Origin: Diphasiastrum complanatum
Lineage: Eukaryota > Streptophyta > Lycopodiopsida > Lycopodiales > Lycopodiaceae
DNA: 64,000 bases
Direction of reading: 5' to 3'
NCBI GenBank assembly: GCA_029204225.1
Contig: CM055101.1
Location: 42,930,927 to 42,994,926 of the forward strand
Shown here in pieces: positions 1-12,135 of this stretch; position 1 is the first letter of the stretch; each line of letters starts with the position of its first letter. Under the pieces are notes generated by a model. The model saw nothing but the letters and a program-made list of their open reading frames with translations, searched no databases and had not been told where the DNA came from. The translations under genes and the position numbers were made by a program.

Positions 1-35
1 TCTAATATGGTATTAGGCCTTGAAAAGGAATCAAC

Positions 36-47
36 GCTCTGATACCA
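36..47 (-). other. Primer-binding site of a minus-strand copia element
   Basis: The plus strand reads GCTCTGATACCA, the complement of the 12-nt site that pairs with the 3' end of initiator tRNA-Met. The next bases start TGTTGG at 48, as a 5' LTR should when the element runs on the minus strand. The body of the element therefore lies left of the window. The other end of this LTR is not seen. Confidence 0.7.
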
Positions 48-650
48 TGTTGGAAAGAGGTGTGTAAAAGATATGACTAATTCTTCGGAAAGAAAATTAA
101 CATTACATCATCCAATGTTACCACCGATGGCATCTCTATAGTAATGTCTATTCCTTCCCTTGGTATGGAGTCACGCACATTGTTCTTGGATAATATTTTC
201 CAGTCCCTAACATTGCTAGCAACACTTGTGGGAGTGTATTATTTAGCCTAGATTTCATGTGGAAGAGTGAAAAGATGTACACTCTCCCAAACAAGTTAGT
301 TGGAGTCAACATGACTCGATTTTTCACCTCTGACGCTCCATATTTAATGTCCTCATCTCTTCTCTTATTTATATCATCATGACTAACACCATGGATCGCA
401 CATTGGAGATGCTCTTTACCCAAATCCTTCATTCAATAACCTATCGTACAGTTCCAAGTAATATATGCCTTTTTTACGGAGAAACTTACATAACACTTAG
501 TTACCAAGTGGACTATCCTTTGACCAGCCTAGATCATGCTTGATTAATTGATTTACTTTTATGAAACTATATGCAAAACACTTGCAGATCATCTGAAAAT
601 GCAAATGCATCAGGCTCCCAACTCACTCTAAATTACATATCCCTGCTATG
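48..650. other. LTR-like start, then no recognisable gene
   Basis: The stretch begins as the LTR that follows the primer site at 36-47. A 94-residue minus-strand frame at 148-432 lies inside it and resembles no family I know, so I treat it as LTR sequence. No LTR partner is visible in the window. Confidence 0.35.
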
Positions 651-659
651 CACTCAACC

Positions 660-940
660 TTAAAAAAATCTATCAATCACATCCAACAAAGCTTTATGCA
701 GTCTACAGACTTTATGCTCTTGGCCCTTTAACTCATATCCCTCAGGCTATGAGATATAGAATTCTTCTTGGATTTCTCCATGTAGAAATGTTGTCTTGAC
801 ATCCATTTGATAGATTTCAAGATTGTTGATAGCAGCATGTGCAAACAGAGTTCTGAGATATTGTAATTTAACTACCAGACTGAAAGTCTTGTTGTAGTCA
901 ATATGACCTTGAACTTGTTTGTAGCCTTTAGCTGCATCTT
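660..940 (-). pseudogene. Ty1/copia reverse transcriptase fragment
   Basis: The minus strand translates to the start of a copia reverse transcriptase: AKGYKQVQG, then DYNKTFSLVVKL, then YQMDVKTTFLHGEIQEEFY. The last matches the conserved stretch that in active elements reads close to QMDVKTAFLNGELEEEIYM. A stop interrupts the frame just after it. The YVDD catalytic part is absent. It is a decayed fragment, and its link to the primer site at 36-47 is not proven. Confidence 0.75.
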
Positions 941-1149
941 CTTCTTCTTCTACTGAAAGGCAATTAACTACTTCTTACGCTTCTTAGCAAAATGGAATCA
1001 CAATCACATAAATTGCACTCCTATAGAATGTCCCAACTGTATAGACAACTATTTACTTGAAAAACAGAAGTCCAACTATGGTAGTAAAGGGGAAAATCCC
1101 ATAGGAAGTTCTTACAAGTTCCAACCATGTGTTTTGCATCTCATAATCC

Positions 1150-1290
1150 AAGTTTGGCACTATAACATTTGCAGGGATACTTGATGAAATGATTAAAAAG
1201 CTTGATGATAAGTCTACAAAGTGTCTTTTCATTGAATATAATAAAGATTCAAAAGCCTATCATTCTTTAAGATCTTCATACACATTACAC
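1150..1290 (+). pseudogene. Ty1/copia fragment from the end of integrase
   Basis: The plus strand reads KKLDDKSTKCLFIEYNKDSKAY, broken here for length as KKLDDKSTKC and LFIEYNKDSKAY. This matches the region between the copia integrase core and reverse transcriptase, usually KLDDKSxKCIFIGYxxxSKAY. It lies on the opposite strand to the fragment at 660-940, so this corner is a mosaic of at least two elements. Confidence 0.65.
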
Positions 1291-1299
1291 ACTTTTGTT

Positions 1300-2100
1300 T
1301 CCAACAAGCTTACTTACTCTTCATAGCTTTTTCTTCATGAAAATTTAAATATGCTTTTGGTAGTTTCATACTTGAAGCTACTATTAATCTTGAGTCGATT
1401 TTGAGTAGTGTTGTAAATTGCGATATTTGATATATGTCCATGTGGTCCCATAGGCCAATTTGGTCATAGTTTCAATGTTTGTTTTAATAATGGGCATGCA
1501 AACAATAACAATTTGAGTTTATGAGTGAAGCTTCTTCTATCCAAGAGTCATTGGAGAACAAACTATATTGACCTTTGTTCTTGCTTGGGAAACAAAATTT
1601 CTAAACTATTTGCTATGAATTGGCTAGCTTAACCAAGTAACAAAAATAATTCTCAACCTACCAATCAATGGCCTTCAAGGACATACATTGACATTTAATG
1701 TTGGGACTTATGTGGCAACCCATTATTAGTAAATGTTTGTTTCATTTGTATTAGATGAGTATAAACATATGTTGTTGATTCTTTGTTATTTGATTGTAAC
1801 TGTGTGCTTTGATTTCTATTTGTATTTAGCATAGTAAACATTTTCAAAGAGATTCACATGATGAGACATTTTCTTAGTCTATCATATGCTATCTAACATA
1901 GAGCAACTAATATGATTTTGTAGGTGTATCAGACATTATGGCAAGCAAAGTGAAGTCATTTTTCGCAGCTTTGGACACATCGATGGTTGCATATCCAAAT
2001 GTGCATTTTCAACTTGAAATGTTTAAACTATAAGCAATTTCACAGAAGTCATGCGATTACAACGCTTACAATTGGGGATACTTTTAAATAACAAGTGAAA
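1300..2100. other. No gene recognised
   Basis: This is AT-rich sequence without a convincing reading frame, terminal repeat or RNA gene. Confidence 0.4.
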
Positions 2101-2124
2101 ATGTGGGCATGCATGCCTTAGTTC

Positions 2125-2200
2125 TATATAAATTGATAAAAGCCTACAGAGCATTGATTTTGGTTTATTCATCCAAAATAATTACAAAATGAAGGTGAGT
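2125..2200 (+). promoter_or_regulatory. Possible promoter and first exon
   Basis: A TATATAAAT box at 2125-2133 is followed about 56 bp later by ATG AAG (2189-2194) and then GTGAGT, a good plant splice donor. This is the arrangement of a tiny first exon. I could not find a second exon downstream that would support a gene, so this is only a candidate. Confidence 0.2.
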
Positions 2201-5200
2201 TTCCTCTAACTTCTTCTACATTTAGTAAGTCTTTGACATATGATGGAAAATATATTAAGATTGCAAACAAATTGCATGGAAATGATTCCTCCTTTTGAAG
2301 GTTTTCTAAATTTATGTCAATTTAATGGGCTACAACATCACCCTTAATACTTGCCAAAGGTGCAAAATGCAAAATTGGAAATAAGAAGGTTTTTCGAAAA
2401 ACTAAATTGTCAAAAACAATGAGGGGAGCTAGCTTGATTGCATTCTATAAGATCACACTCAAGCCCTACCAAATTCTCTTAAATTTTTTCATTTTGCTAT
2501 TGTTGGACTGTTTCAATGCATGAACTACATTAGATGATACAATACAAATGAACAAAGAATTTTGGACTACTTATAGGAGGCAAAGTGTGAATTTGAATAA
2601 CCAAAATAACTTCAATTTTCAATATTTATCAATCTTGTGTTGTTTCAATATTATTCTCTTCGCACTAACTTGGTGCTTCCATGTATCTGTTATGAAAATG
2701 CTTCTTATACTAGTTATTTCAAAAAAATCTTCTTTAAAAAGCTCGCTTAAGCATTCCATATAAATCGGGAAACGTTGAATGGAATGGAGAGGGACCACTT
2801 ATAGGAAATAAAATATAATTATTCTATCAAATTTCATAGTCAAAACATCAATTTATAGAATGAAAAACTTAATAAGCTCAGCTAACTCATATGGCTTGAA
2901 AAGGCTTAAGTTGGTGAGAGTAGGTGTAAATGCTCTTGCAAACAATAAGAATGACAATTACAATATATCTACAAAATAACTACATTTGTCTTATGGTTCA
3001 TTTCCCAAATAATGTTAAGTTGTTTGTGCATATAGAACAAGGAGAAAAGTCATTGGCTTTGTCAACAGCATGAGTTCCCTAATCTTCACAAGGTAAAAAT
3101 CTTATTGAATAGATTTATAATATCTTTTTTGTTTTGCTCATACCACTTCTGTTTTCGCAGTTCTGCTACCAAAAATTTATCAAAATGAGATATATGAATT
3201 TCAGACTAAAAACACCATAGAAAATCCTAAACTAGCTGCAAATGAATTTTTCCACCGAAGGTCCTATCCTTAGCAAAACTTGGGGATAGTACAAAAATTA
3301 GACAAAATACATGAACACTTCGACAAGCAAAAATGTATACAAATTGAAGCACGATAAAAAAAAATTAAGAACTAAGTCTAGAATAAATGAGTGGAAGAAA
3401 CCAAGCAACAAACGACAAGTATCTGGAATTCCAACAAACCTTTTTCATAAAGTATCTTGCAAAATTTATCCTTAACTTGAGATTGAGAATTTTGGGAAAA
3501 ACCGAAGTGTCTATAAGTACCAACCATGATTAGCAATGTTAAAACCACAATTTCAAACTTGCATAGATCGTATGATGGGTTGTAAATGGTTTTCATGCAT
3601 CATTTTCTATGATATCTTGATTCACAAAACCAAAAGATCTACCAACAGTCAAATCTTTATGGGCCTGTAAATTTCTGGTTATCGATTTTCATGGGTTACC
3701 GGGCAGGTAAATTCTGTGCCTCTGGAATTTATTTTTATTGTAGCTCAAAAAACTTGAAGGAAACTTTTACTCATGAAGTAAGTTCCATGGGCTGTATTTG
3801 AAAGTTAACAGTGTTTTCAGTTTAAGCAATGAACACTTGCTGATGGCTGACGTAGCTCTTTCACCCAGACATGGGATGCATGCAATATAATCAGAAATGG
3901 CTTTTATTCTCATCCGGAACTCGTCGGTCCCCCATCCAAAAACACAAAGCTTCAGTCCATCCTGAAGATGTGAAACAAAGCCTAAGGAGATGAACAGACC
4001 CCTGCTAATGTGTTTTTGTTAAGGTAGAATAGAGTCAACAGACAGACATAGAAAAATCTATTCAGTTCCAAAAACATTCTTTGGGAGTCTGGCTTTAGAG
4101 GCACTGAAGTCCTCCAAAATTTGGGTTTTGATTGTGTATGAAAGATCTCTCTACTATTCTGGCAGCATAAGCCATAGATGCTTCGGTGAAAATATATTAG
4201 AGTGTTTGTACCTCCTTTTTGAGAGCAAGTGGAATGCTCATCAGAAGATGAACCACCATGCACATATTGTAACTCCTTAGCAAATTTAAGGGCAACCAAA
4301 TTAGTTGACCGCTCCTTGGCAGATTGCTCGTTTTCTTCATCAAAACATCAGTAATATGCTCACTGATGAGAGTAATTAAGGAATATGCTTCAGACTACCA
4401 CTTCATGCCACCGATAATTCAGCTGAATTATTCTAGCTACATGACTGATTCCAATGAATTGCAAACTATCCTAAATATCAATATATTCTTTGATAGGATC
4501 TAGATTATTTACTTAATCTACATCATTCAAAAGTTCTGCGATATATGACATTGCCATCACCGTGTAGAGCAACTGTTGCCATATCCACACTCACCACGCT
4601 CCTCAAACTCTACAACTTTCTCTTTTATGTCTGTGCCGTCATTGACACCTTAACGACCACATCTACAACTGAAGCTGTACCTCCATTACTAACACAATGT
4701 TGATACATACAAATTGTTGTTGAAGGTTTCAATGCTCAACATATTTAGCCTTCATAATGTGGCATGTTTGTTGATCGCTCCGTTCCTCACTTCAGGGTCT
4801 TGAGTGCAATTTTTCTCACACGAACATCGAGATACAAGATAAAAGAACTTAATGCAGTCATTTTCTTGTATACTAACTATTCCTAAGATAGTAAAGGCAT
4901 CAAAGAAACATGCATCCCATATGAATGCGTTCACTAGGTATCATGCACAATAGAGCAATTGACCGATGAATTGTCAAATAATATTGATTCTCCTACACAA
5001 ATATCAAGAACAGATGACCATAAACACCGTGAATGCCCTCCTACTAATGAATATTGCTCCACTGGGTTGTCAAGGAAGACTCACAAAATTCTAGTAATTA
5101 AAAGCTACCAAACAAGGACCACCCATTCACAAGTATTTATAGTTTCTGGTTAAAATTTTCACTCCAACTAAGGTCAAGTTCCCCAATTAGATCACCCTCC

Positions 5201-6672
5201 TAGAAATACAAACAGGTCCTTTGTCCTACAATAAAATGACCAGATCAACCCTCATATGCAATTTATATCATTATATGGATCCAAACGTGATTGATGAAGC
5301 CCAAGGAACCATACATCATCATAGTAGTCTAATTAAATTCTTGTTCTTCATTGCAGCCTGTGTGATAAGAATTATATTTATCTACGATAGTTGCACGGCT
5401 AGTCATATGCATTGGTTAAGACAAAGAAGGATAGAAAATACCTCATGTGCCCTTCTGACAACTGAACGGGTCAGTTTTGCTCGGGTCAGTTTTGCTCTGT
5501 TCCCATAAATGACTTGCAGATTTGAAGACCTATTTTTAGCCTCTAGTTAAGCCAACGAACTGCTAGTTATTAAGACATGGTAAAAGTTGCACTTGTTAAG
5601 AACTGCATAGAAGCTCATTAAGTGCTGGCAGTTTACGTCCATCATTTTTTAAATTTTGTCCCTTGAACTATGATGACTTACACTGAGATTTGCCCATGTC
5701 TGCGTCCGTTGATATTTCTCACACATTGCTCTTGTAGCAAGCAAGAAGGAATGTGAATTTGGAGGATGTAATTCAAACACACATGGAAACATGTCATTTG
5801 AAAGTTGAAGATAAAAAAATCCCTTCTAATGGAAAGGTAGGTCTGCCCGTCAAATTTCAAGCCTGATCTTCCGGTTGGCCCATGAGCTCCACTTAGCGGG
5901 AGCAAAATGGGTAGTCAAAGAGCTCATTAGATATCTCAAATATGAAGAAAGATCTAACCCAAAATCTCTCTCTAAATTCAAAAGACTAAGAACGCCTTGG
6001 ATTCTGCATTGATTTCAGTTTGCCACTACTAAAACTGTATAAACCGAGCCGCAAACGCTTCACATCGGGAAGAAGTGTAAATGGCATTTCTTCATTTGCC
6101 AAAAGTGCATCTTGCCACACATGGTGAGTTGGTGTATCAGGCTTCAGTTGTGGGCCTGCCTGGGTTCGATTCTCTGTGATCCCATGGGCATTTGCCAGAA
6201 GTGAACAGCACATGTAGATACAGCGTCAGGCTAACAAGCTTTGTCTTGCTAATGGTAATACGTGAAAGTTATTAACTCAAAGCAGCCGTAAGTGAAGCCA
6301 AGAGCTGCTTCCATTAACACCTCTTGACATCAAAATTGTGCTAGTCAAGCAATTGTGTACAGGTAGGCGAATAGGTGTCTTCCTTATGACCTGTATAAAT
6401 ATTTTTTGAAGGGCTTCTTCCCAAGGTATTTTGCCATGTGATGATCATGCAAGCTGATGATGGCTTCTCTTACTAATTTACCCCTGAAACCAGCCTCACC
6501 ATTCAGTGCAACCTTCAAAACAGTGAAAGTCCTTGATTCAGCATGCATGGTGGACTGGGACGAATGCGTGGACTGGAACCATGATACATAGAGAGCTGAA
6601 CTGAGATTTGCATCCACTTCAGCAGATGATGAAGTTTTCAAAACATCATTTCAGCTTATTACACCTTGCTTT
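2200..6672. other. Long stretch without a recognisable gene
   Basis: All reading frames here are shorter than about 105 codons, have no recognisable motif and are not clearly organised. I saw no LTR ends, primer sites, inverted repeats or RNA genes. A 16-bp direct duplication (GGGTCAGTTTTGCTC) lies near 5468-5499. The frame at 6384-6641 (minus) is just downstream of the PPR gene and shows no E+ or DYW signature, so it is probably 3' flanking sequence. Confidence 0.4.
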
Positions 6673-9087
6673 TTATGTTTGATCACGTGATTGTTTGCAT
6701 GGAGCCTCAGGTACCAGATTTTGCAAAGGAAGTGACAGGTTTCCAAAGCCAGGAGTATCTCGCGTTGTTTCTCTGACTACGTAGAACTGGTCCTCAGCAT
6801 GTTCAGCATAGACATTTGAAAGTAAAACATACGCAGCATCATTGTTTGGATCCAATCGAAGAATCTGTTCCGCAGCATGTTCAGCTAAAACCCGATCGCC
6901 CTGACCTCTACAAGACGCAAGGAATGAAATCCACAGCTCAACAGTTGGTTCAAAAGGTGAATTGTTGATAAAGTGCAAGGCCTCGCCTAGGCAGCCTGCT
7001 CGGCCAAATAAGTCCACCATGCAGCCACCATGCTCTACTGTCGGCTTGATACCTTCACATCCATCCATTGACTTAAAGTAGTGAAAACCTTCATTCAAAA
7101 GTCCAGCATGACTGCAAACTGACATAACAGAGACTAATGTCACACCCTCCACCTTCTCATTCTTTTGTTGCATTTGTGCAAGAAGTTGAAAAGCTTCATT
7201 AAAATAGCCATGCACTGCATAACCTGCAATCATCGAGTTCCATGAAACTGTGTCACGGATGAGCATTCGGTCGAATACAACACGTGCACTTTCCAGCCTG
7301 CCACACTTACTGTACATGTCAATGAGGGCATTTGCCACAAAAAGGTTCAACTCAAATCCACTCTGAAGAAGCTGACAATGAGCCTGCTTGCCATCTTCAA
7401 AAGCAAGAATGCTTGCGCATGCATTCAGTAGTCCAACAAAGGTGAACTCATTGGGCTTTACACCTTCTTTTTGCATGCACTGAAACATTCTAATTGCCTT
7501 TACAGATGTACCATGCTTAGTATAGCCAGAAATCAATGCATTCCATGAAATGACATCTCGATTGAGCATATTCTCAAACACTTGTTCTGCATCTTTAATG
7601 CTTCCACATTTGACATACATGTGAACAAGAGTGCTCCCCAAAAATTTATCTGGCTTAAGACCACTCTGGATAAGTTTTTCATGGAGCTGCTTTCCTTGAT
7701 CCAGATCAGCTAGGCTGGCACATGAATGCAGAAGCCCAATAAAAGTAACCTCATCTGGCTTGAAGCCTTGTTTTTGCATCTCTTGAAACAGCTCATGTGC
7801 CTGCTTAATATGCCCACACTTAGCAAATCCTACAATCATTGCATTCCACAATACCACATTTCTTCTGCTTGTTTTGTCAAATTCTTGACGAGCTTCCTCT
7901 ATGCTACCGCAATTCATATACATGTCGACAAGAGCACTTGCCACAAAGGCATCACCCTCAAGGCCACTTTTTATAAACTGAGAATGGACCCACCTACCTT
8001 GTTCCAGGGATGCAAGAGAAGAACAGGCATTTATAATGCTAACAAATATTACCTTATCCGCTTTCAGACCTTCTTTCTGCATCTTTTGGAAAAAATGAAG
8101 TGCCTCTTTGTTATACCCCGATTTAGCATATCCCGTGATCATCACAGTCCACAACACTACATCTCTTTTGGGCATTCTGTCAAACAACTGCCTTGCATCT
8201 ACTATACTCCCGCAATTTGCATACATGTCAATAAGGGAAGTACACACATACATATCAAGCTCAAGTCCACTTTTGCAAATTTCTGAGTGCAGCCATTGAC
8301 CCTGTGTCAAAGAAAAAAGGCCAGAGCAGGCTCTCAGCAAACTAACAAAGGTGAATTGATTGGGTTTCACACCTTTCAACTGCATGTTAGAAAACATCGC
8401 AAGGGCCTTCTCATAACATCCCTGCCTTACGTACCCGTCGATCATTACAGTCCATGACACCACATCTTTTGAGGGCATTTTGTCAAATACTTTCTGCGCA
8501 TCTTCTAGGCTGCCACATTTTGAATACATATTCACAAGACTGCTAGCAACAAATACATCACATTCATAACCACATTTGACAATATGAGAGTGAATTAACT
8601 TTCCCTGGTCAAGGGCCATGTGTCCAGCACATGCATTTAGAACACCAACGAAGGTAAATTTGTTGGGTATCACACCTTCTCTTCGCATTTGTTTATAGAT
8701 AGTAAGTGCTTCTACATGGTGACCATGTTTTGCACATCCTGCAATCATAGCAGTCCAGGTGAAAGCATTTTTTTTCAATAAGCCATCAAAAACTTTGCGT
8801 GCATCCACAACACTCCCACAACTCACATACATGTTTATAATGTTAGACCCCACATTTTTATCTTGTTCATATCCACTTTTGGCTGCAAAGGCATGGACAA
8901 GCTTCCCAGATGCCAAGGCTTTGAATCTGGCACATGTCTGCAGTAAACATGAATATATTCTTGGGTCAAGAATTTGACCTTGCCGTTCCATGAACTCCAA
9001 ATCATGCAGTGCATCCTCCAAACAACCCTCTTTACACATACTTCTTATGTAATTTAGAGGGAGTATCCTCTTACTCAGCATTTCCAC
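6673..9087 (-). CDS. PLS-class pentatricopeptide-repeat protein
   Basis: This intronless 804-codon frame encodes a plant PPR protein. Such proteins bind organelle RNA, and members of this class usually guide C-to-U editing in chloroplasts or mitochondria. Six triplet units follow each other with an exact spacing of 101 residues, marked by FTWTAM, VSWTVM, VLWTVM, VLWNAM, ISWNAL and VSWNSM at about residues 109, 210, 311, 412, 513 and 614. Each unit carries the P, L and S motifs, with repeated NMYSKCGS and KPNxFTFVGLLNAC elements. An E-like region follows, reaching DAAYVLLSNVYAEH near residue 763. The normal E/E+ continuation is then replaced by 41 unrelated residues, and no DYW domain lies downstream. 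The basic N-terminus may be a weak organelle-targeting signal. The frame is intact and may be functional, but the C-terminus looks truncated. RNA target unknown. Confidence 0.9.
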   Translation of the reverse strand: MEMLSKRILPLNYIRSMCKEGCLEDALHDLEFMERQGQILDPRIYSCLLQTCARFKALASGKLVHAFAAKSGYEQDKNVGSNIINMYVSCGSVVDARKVFDGLLKKNAFTWTAMIAGCAKHGHHVEALTIYKQMRREGVIPNKFTFVGVLNACAGHMALDQGKLIHSHIVKCGYECDVFVASSLVNMYSKCGSLEDAQKVFDKMPSKDVVSWTVMIDGYVRQGCYEKALAMFSNMQLKGVKPNQFTFVSLLRACSGLFSLTQGQWLHSEICKSGLELDMYVCTSLIDMYANCGSIVDARQLFDRMPKRDVVLWTVMITGYAKSGYNKEALHFFQKMQKEGLKADKVIFVSIINACSSLASLEQGRWVHSQFIKSGLEGDAFVASALVDMYMNCGSIEEARQEFDKTSRRNVVLWNAMIVGFAKCGHIKQAHELFQEMQKQGFKPDEVTFIGLLHSCASLADLDQGKQLHEKLIQSGLKPDKFLGSTLVHMYVKCGSIKDAEQVFENMLNRDVISWNALISGYTKHGTSVKAIRMFQCMQKEGVKPNEFTFVGLLNACASILAFEDGKQAHCQLLQSGFELNLFVANALIDMYSKCGRLESARVVFDRMLIRDTVSWNSMIAGYAVHGYFNEAFQLLAQMQQKNEKVEGVTLVSVMSVCSHAGLLNEGFHYFKSMDGCEGIKPTVEHGGCMVDLFGRAGCLGEALHFINNSPFEPTVELWISFLASCRGQGDRVLAEHAAEQILRLDPNNDAAYVLLSNVYAEHAEDQFYVVRETTRDTPGFGNLSLPLQNLVPEAPCKQSRDQT

Positions 9088-10620
9088 ATGTTATGGTGAA
9101 ATATGAAAACAGCACTAACTTGGACGAGACTGATCCAGTTACCACAAGTCATTCATGGCCCTGTACCTTTATGAGGGGAATTGAAACACTTTCTACAGTG
9201 ATCTGATTTCACTTGAATGCAACAATAAAGCCATGTTAATCCTCCAAAAGCATCTTAAAAGTTGCTGCCATATCAGCTTAGTAGAACTTACTTCATACAT
9301 CCCATAATCCGACGAGCTACAATAGCTGGGTTGTATAGTGTGGCAATAAGTCTGTACAGGTCAATGCACCTATTCGCATCAATTCGAGTGCTGCTTCACA
9401 TCTTTAAATTTAAGGTCACAAAACTTACAATTGCTGTAGTGAATAAGTTTACTAGCTCACCCAAGGCAAATGACACAGTCCACTGGTGTAGCTTTGGAGT
9501 AAGGTGGACCAGCCTTGCCCTCAATATTAGTAATCACGAGAATTTTATGCCAATTATGTTCCAACAGGGAACCTTAATCTGCATATAACAAACACAACAC
9601 AGTTTAAAATGTGGTGTTGACATTGCAAACAAGTTATGGGTAAGGTAAAATTGTTTAAATTTTTGCAACCGGAGTTGCCCTTAGAGCTCATTTCGGACAC
9701 TGGATGTCCCATTGTGGAATCAAATTGACATATTGAGGGTTAGTAGTAAAGCTTGGAGAAAAGCATGCATGCAACTATGAAAGTTTTAGTCAGCAAGCAT
9801 TAGTTATAGTCTCTTTGGTATCTACTACTACCTGAGCATAAACTTGCTATCGGAGTTCCATGAGAATTGGGATTCTGTTGAAGTTCTGCTGATTAAGAAA
9901 GAAATGGCACCCACCAAGAACAAATAAAGAACTACAATATTAGCATAAAACAAAAAGAACAAGAAGCATCACCATGAACCTTAAGATGCAAACAAAATCT
10001 AAAAATAAATAGACAAGACAAAAATACTAACAAAGTGGGCTCATTCTCCCAGTTCTTTGAAATAATCATCCTGTGTGTAGAACATATCAAATACCAAAGA
10101 CAACAGCACCAACTTCCATATTAATTGGTCAACAAAAGCATCTCCATTGGTAGAAAGCCAACTAAACTAACAGAATTAATATGTGATCATTCCATGGTCA
10201 ATAATCAATGTGTCTTGTAATGAGTGCCATGTTGGTGAAGGCCTCCTTTCCTCTCCTCGAGGTTTAAAGTTCAGCTCCAATCAGCAGGATGATGAGGACA
10301 TACAAGATGAATATAATGGATAAGTAAATCAGATGCTTGAAAAAGGAAAAGACATAGAATTGTTTTAATGTTCCTCTCATTGTAACCTTTCATAAAAAAC
10401 CATCAACCAAAAATCCATTGTAGCATGGAAAATCAATCTAAAAGGTCATTAGGACCCATGGGTTAAATTTGAACTATAGGTTAACTTCAAGTTTCAAGTT
10501 TGAATGGGACTCCAAGTGCAAGGGTAACCTAAGCCACATGGTACTCGAGTCTATTTTGTATTCTTCTTTCATGAATGATAATTTTTTTCGTATCAGAGGA
10601 TCTATTAGTTCTTCAAGTGT
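9088..10620. other. Upstream flank of the PPR gene, no other gene seen
   Basis: This should hold the PPR promoter (minus orientation), but I cannot pick a convincing TATA box. A 108-codon plus frame at 9262-9588 has no recognisable content. The segment ends shortly before the LTR copy at 10624. TATCAGAGGATC near 10591 only loosely resembles a tRNA-Met primer site. Confidence 0.4.
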
Positions 10621-10623
10621 TCG

Positions 10624-10706
10624 AGTTACAAGCTAAGATTCACTAGCTATACTAGAAAGCAGGACGTAAGCTAGAAAGCAGGAAGAGAATGCTTAAGGAG
10701 GCTAAA
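10624..10706 (-). repeat. Truncated 3' LTR copy of a gypsy derivative
   Basis: These 83 bp match 14538-14620 with two mismatches by eye. Both copies begin AGTTACAAGCTAAG and end GGAGGCTAAA. They are direct repeats enclosing a minus-strand gag region, as LTRs would. Beyond 10706 the similarity stops, so the left LTR has lost most of its U3 part. The ends are not canonical TG...CA. Confidence 0.6.
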
Positions 10707-11364
10707 TATGGAACGGCCAGGAATGCCAAGGAACCAAAAGAAGATCAAGCAGCAACTAGGAATGCCAAGGTATCTGCAATGCCCAAGCTAGTAGAGGGTC
10801 AGCCCAAAAGATAGGGACATCATACCCAGGTATCCAAAAAGCCCGAGAAGGTAGAACTGCATCAACAACGGGAAGCCAATAAGGAAACTGAAAAAGAGAT
10901 GGACACTCATCGCGAATAGCTGCATCATACATGTAACCATCAACCATATGTGCAAGGTGACCCAAGAAAAGATAGCAGCATCGGAAGACCAGCACCAAAG
11001 AGTAGGAACATAAGCAGGATAACATGCACGCTGTAACAGCATGGAAAAGCAAGTGATATGCCAGGAAACATGGAGCATAAAGAGATCATCCTGACAAAGG
11101 ATAGCTAAAATGGAGAAATATGCACCAGCATGGTCAAAAGCCCAAGGTATCCATAAGGCCCATGAATGAGAAGTAGCAATCGCACATGGTACCCTCAAGG
11201 CACATATCACGAGAAGAGCAGCATGCCAAAAGCTCTAGAAGGTCTAAGAAATCAATGCATCATCTAAAAAGACATGATGCATGAAAACAGTAAGGAACAC
11301 ATAGAGAGCCACATGCATAATCATAGAGATATCCGCACCATAGGCGATCAGTAATATGGGAAAA
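10707..11364 (-). other. 3' part of the gypsy derivative, no coding function seen
   Basis: Two overlapping minus-strand frames (10756-11052 and 10788-11210) are rich in Leu, Trp and Cys and resemble nothing I know. Short words such as GGAATGCCAAGG and AAGGTATC recur. I treat it as non-coding 3' sequence of the element. Confidence 0.35.
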
Positions 11365-12123
11365 CTAGCACCAATCAACAGGTCCAAATGAAAACCAAGT
11401 TATATGTAATAACCAGGAATGCCATATAGCCATAGCATCGGCATGGATTGCAAGAAACCTATATGTAGAAACACAAGGAGACTGAAGGATCCTCGTATAC
11501 TCATCTAGAAAGATCCCAGCATATAAATACCCTAGATAAGTAATAGTGACCATCTGGCAAATATCCTCGGATGGAAAATGTGTAACTGTAAGGGCGAAAG
11601 GCTCATGAATCATGTCAGGAACCGTAGAAATATCATGAGGCAGATCACAAACCTCAAGCAGAGATCCATGGAATAAAGCAAAAGAAGATACAACCTGATC
11701 ACCAATAGCGAGGGAACCAGCAAACGTGGACCTGTGAAGGACCCCATAGAAATTAGCAAAAACATCGGCCATAACGGACTCAAGAGATGGAGATATAGAG
11801 ACCAATGGAGAAGATACTGCACCAACAACTGAACCAGGAGGGCTATCTGAGGTAGGTGCAAAAGCAATAGTAGAAATACCACCAAGGTATACGGCCTCAA
11901 TATCAATGAAACCAGGAATGACCACCGAATACGATATCTGTGAATCAAGGCATATAGGCACAAGGCACGTAGCAACAACCTGTAAATTCGGAGCAACATC
12001 AACCTGAGTAAGAGGACCCACGGATGGTGAAAGTGATTCAGCAACTAATGTACTCTGAATGGAAAGAAGAGCTGCATCATGAGCCTTTGGCAGGCTACGC
12101 ATAAACTGCTTCCCGGTAACCAA
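11365..12123 (-). pseudogene. Gypsy-derivative pol remnant downstream of protease
   Basis: The 252-residue frame starts with VTGKQFMRSL, the segment that in Ty3/gypsy polyproteins follows the protease. After that it loses similarity. No reverse transcriptase motif such as YxDD, no RNase H and no integrase Zn motif is present. The frame is separated from the protease-like segment by a stop near 12135. This suggests an element that lost its replication enzymes. Confidence 0.45.
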
Positions 12124-12135
12124 CTGATAGTCACT

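Noticed and set aside
6384-6641. 85-codon minus-strand frame as a lost DYW/E+ end of the PPR gene
   Set aside because: It has no HxE(x)nCxxC or DYW-like ending and is not in a frame that continues the PPR protein.
7726-8299. Plus-strand frames of 186 and 63 codons opposite the PPR gene
   Set aside because: They are the antisense of the PPR repeats, caused by repeated codons, and show no domain of their own.
9262-9588. 108-codon plus-strand frame upstream of the PPR gene
   Set aside because: No recognisable content and it lies where the PPR promoter is expected.
10589-10602. A tRNA-Met primer site near 10590
   Set aside because: Only TATCAGAG matches; flanking bases differ and no LTR end precedes it.
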